Assembly: GCA_903943625.1 (NCBI GenBank)
Contig: CAJAPL010000097.1
Span: 1-5,159, forward strand
Direction: 5' to 3'
DNA length: 5,159 nt
Source: an uncultured bacterium
GTDB taxonomy: Bacteria > Patescibacteriota > Gracilibacteria > Absconditabacterales > Absconditicoccaceae
This document shows positions 4,154-5,159 of the stretch, one piece after another. Each line of letters begins with the position of its first letter. Position 1 is the stretch's first letter. The notes under the pieces are model-generated. The model was given only the letters and a program-made list of their open reading frames with translations, was not told the origin of the DNA and searched no databases. A program made the translations under genes and the position numbers.

Positions 4154-4768
4154 TTATTTTAATCATCGAATTTTTTTGCGATAGTTTACAAAATCTTCGT
4201 GTAAATTTTCAAATTCGTCGTAATGAGTTTCTACAATACTAGATCGAATTGCTTTATTATAAGCTTCAATATTTCGTCCTAGATCAAATCAATAATACGT
4301 AATCCCATTAATTAGTATTTCAACATCTCAGGATAACGCTGGAGTAGTTCCCTTTTCCTTAAATAGTTCTTGAATTTTATCTATCGTATCTTCTTTAGAA
4401 AATCAAAGATATGTTTGATTTGATTGATATATAACTTTTGGTAAATGTATATTACTACAAAAAACACTTATTTCTCCTTCACCAAAATTACTCAATATTT
4501 TACCACACTCTAAAATATTTTTATATGTAGTTACTGATCATTCTTCAAGAACTCGATCACAGTTAATATCTATTGTTTTTTTGATTGCATTCATCATAGA
4601 TCATGCTTCAGATTCGTTGGTATTTTTATCAGTAAATCATCACGATGCAATGATATTATTGTATTTATTTTTTAATATCTTCTCGCAGATCTTTCTTATA
4701 TATGTTTGATAGAAGGAACTATTCATGTCTACGCGACCATATCAATGTATAATAGCTATTCTTTGCAT
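4154..4768 (-). CDS. DUF218 / YdcF-SanA-like protein
   Basis: The 204-residue frame needs UGA = Gly; nine of 16 glycines are UGA. It shows the DUF218 order: an N-terminal strand with IAIIHGYGR (4-12), a strand with IIASGG (39-44), SEA (53-55) before a helix, then VLEEGSVTTYKNI (73-85), which matches the family's LE-x-S-x-(N)T-x-EN motif. Family members (YdcF, SanA, ElyC) fold like a nucleotide-binding Rossmann domain. Some bind S-adenosylmethionine or affect the cell envelope, but the reaction is mostly unknown. No signal peptide or transmembrane anchor is present, so it is probably cytoplasmic, unlike SanA and ElyC. The last 60 residues are charged and helical. The start is the first ATG after an in-frame stop at 4778. 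No Shine-Dalgarno. It is transcribed alone, convergent with the tRNA cluster. Confidence 0.82.
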
Positions 4769-4804
4769 ATTAGTTCATTAAATTTAAAAAATTATTCATA
4801 CTAC

Positions 4805-4832
4805 AACATATATTTTATAATACAATAATCAA
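4805..4832 (-). promoter_or_regulatory. possible promoter for the DUF218 gene
   Basis: On the minus strand TTGATT (plus 4827-4832), 16 bp, then TATGTT (plus 4805-4810) would start transcription about 30 nt before the ATG. The -35 box overlaps the inverted repeat 4822-4840. The match is weak, but spacing and leader length equal those of the ndk promoter candidate. Confidence 0.35.
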
Positions 4833-4840
4833 ATTATTGT
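4822..4840. repeat. 8-bp perfect inverted repeat upstream of the DUF218 gene
   Basis: ACAATAAT (4822-4829) and ATTATTGT (4833-4840) are exact inverted copies around CAA. The palindrome covers the candidate -35 box and could be an operator, or the hairpin after the small leftward frame that stops at 4845. No T-run follows on the minus strand, so a terminator is less likely. Confidence 0.45.
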
Positions 4841-4844
4841 TGGC

Positions 4845-4994
4845 TTAATCCATAATTGTTAAATTTTCTATATCCCTAAAATTATACAAATATTCCCAAT
4901 TCATCTCTTCATACCGACAATCCAATCAAATAGGGTAGTTCGCAAGTCATTTGAGCTTAGCTTTTCATAAGATCAGAACTGGTTTATGGATTTT
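4845..4994 (-). pseudogene. 49-codon frame, probably the detached 3' end of a gene
   Basis: Read leftward after an in-frame stop at 4995-4997, this frame gives 49 residues ending DIENLTIMD and a TAA at 4845-4847. The C-terminal half is very protein-like: NYPIGLDCRYEEMNWEYLYN, rich in Trp, Tyr and Glu. Three glycines are UGA. There is no ATG until residue 31 and no plausible start near the 5' end, so it is unlikely to be an independent gene. It overlaps the membrane-tail frame (4984-5159) by 11 bp at a run of six As. Loss of one A would join the two frames. I do not recognise the family. The likely reading is the C-terminus of a gene broken by frameshift. Confidence 0.45.
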
Positions 4995-5159
4995 TTATTG
5001 TTTTAGATTTATTTCTTTTTGTTAACAACCCCATTCCGAACGACATAAACAACACAACACCCACCGACAACAGCCACCCACCAGCTATATGCACAATGGA
5101 CACTTCTCTCTATTCCCCTAACCCTCTATCCACCCCTACTCCTGACTGCGAAGCAGTCC
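4984..5159 (-). pseudogene. membrane-segment frame with an in-frame TAG, partial at the window edge
   Basis: Read leftward from the window edge, one frame gives TASQSGVGVDRGLGE, a TAG (plus 5110-5112), then REVSIVHIAGGWLLS and onward to TAA at 4984-4986. The part after the TAG is a clean membrane helix of about 22 residues (IVHIAGG...FGMGLL) followed by a basic tail TKRNKSKTIKNP. Such a helix plus Lys/Arg tail is typical of membrane-anchored C-termini. The other two leftward frames also stop within the first 35 bases. Either the gene is a pseudogene, the TAG is a sequence error, or a small membrane protein starts at GTG 5101-5103 (39 residues). G-rich on this strand and different in composition from its neighbours. 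Confidence 0.4.
5144..5158. repeat. GCGAAGC-type mini-hairpin at the window edge
   Basis: GACTGC-GAA-GCAGTC is a perfect 6-bp stem with a GAA triloop. Its core GCGAAGC is a known, unusually stable DNA mini-hairpin. It resembles the TCCCGC-AAA-GCGGGA hairpin at 2906-2920. It may belong to a dispersed palindrome family of this genome. Confidence 0.55.

Noticed and set aside
4961..5159. Plus-strand open frame running off the window
   Set aside because: No start codon until ATG 5096 and a Pro/Thr/Asn-rich translation caused by C-rich sequence. The opposite strand gives a much more protein-like membrane helix with a basic tail.

Overview
The window reads coherently only if UGA codes for glycine (translation table 25). 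About 36 in-frame UGA codons fall across seven genes, many at positions where the protein family has an invariant glycine: Cys-x-Cys-Gly and Gly-Arg-Met-Glu-Lys-Phe in ribosomal protein L31, and Arg-Gly-Asp in nucleoside diphosphate kinase. With low GC, small genes and short spacers, this points to a Patescibacteria/CPR bacterium of the Gracilibacteria (BD1-5) or Absconditabacteria (SR1) type. The sequence alone does not separate these two.

Layout. 1-500 (+): the tail of one gene and a complete unknown 128-residue protein. 515-1997 (-): ndk, rpmE and a two-helix membrane protein with a bacterial PH-like domain, read leftward in that order. 2000-2180: a regulatory spacer with plausible divergent promoters, for ndk leftward and for the tRNAs rightward. 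2182-4104 (+): a cluster of 11 tRNA genes (Gln-UUG, initiator Met, Gln-CUG, Leu-UAG, Asn-GUU, Thr-UGU, Asp-GUC, Glu-UUC, Val-UAC, a CAU tRNA that is Ile2 or elongator Met, and Gly-UCC) with rpsT (ribosomal protein S20) between Asn and Thr. 4113-4141: terminator. 4154-4768 (-): a DUF218/YdcF-like protein. 4769-5159: a promoter-like stretch, then what looks like the decayed 3' end of a leftward gene.

Gene content is mostly translation supply (tRNAs, S20, L31) plus nucleotide balance (Ndk). None of the six complete genes has a clear Shine-Dalgarno sequence before its start; the leaders are A/T-rich. Four candidate promoters share a TTGAWW / 16-bp / TATWWW-like layout.

The least ordinary part is 2276-2948, a set of tRNA remnants beside intact tRNAs: two 85-bp tandem copies abutting the initiator tRNA, a Gln-like pseudo-tRNA overlapping tRNA-Gln(CUG), and a 28-bp copy of the tRNA-Leu 3' end placed 131 bp downstream. 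Each remnant keeps a T-arm or tRNA 3' portion preceded by a short GC-rich hairpin with a 3-4 nt loop where the anticodon arm or variable region should be. This could be debris of tRNA-targeting elements, tandem-duplication decay, or a family of tRNA-like RNAs. The tRNA-Gly(UCA) needed for UGA decoding is not in this window.
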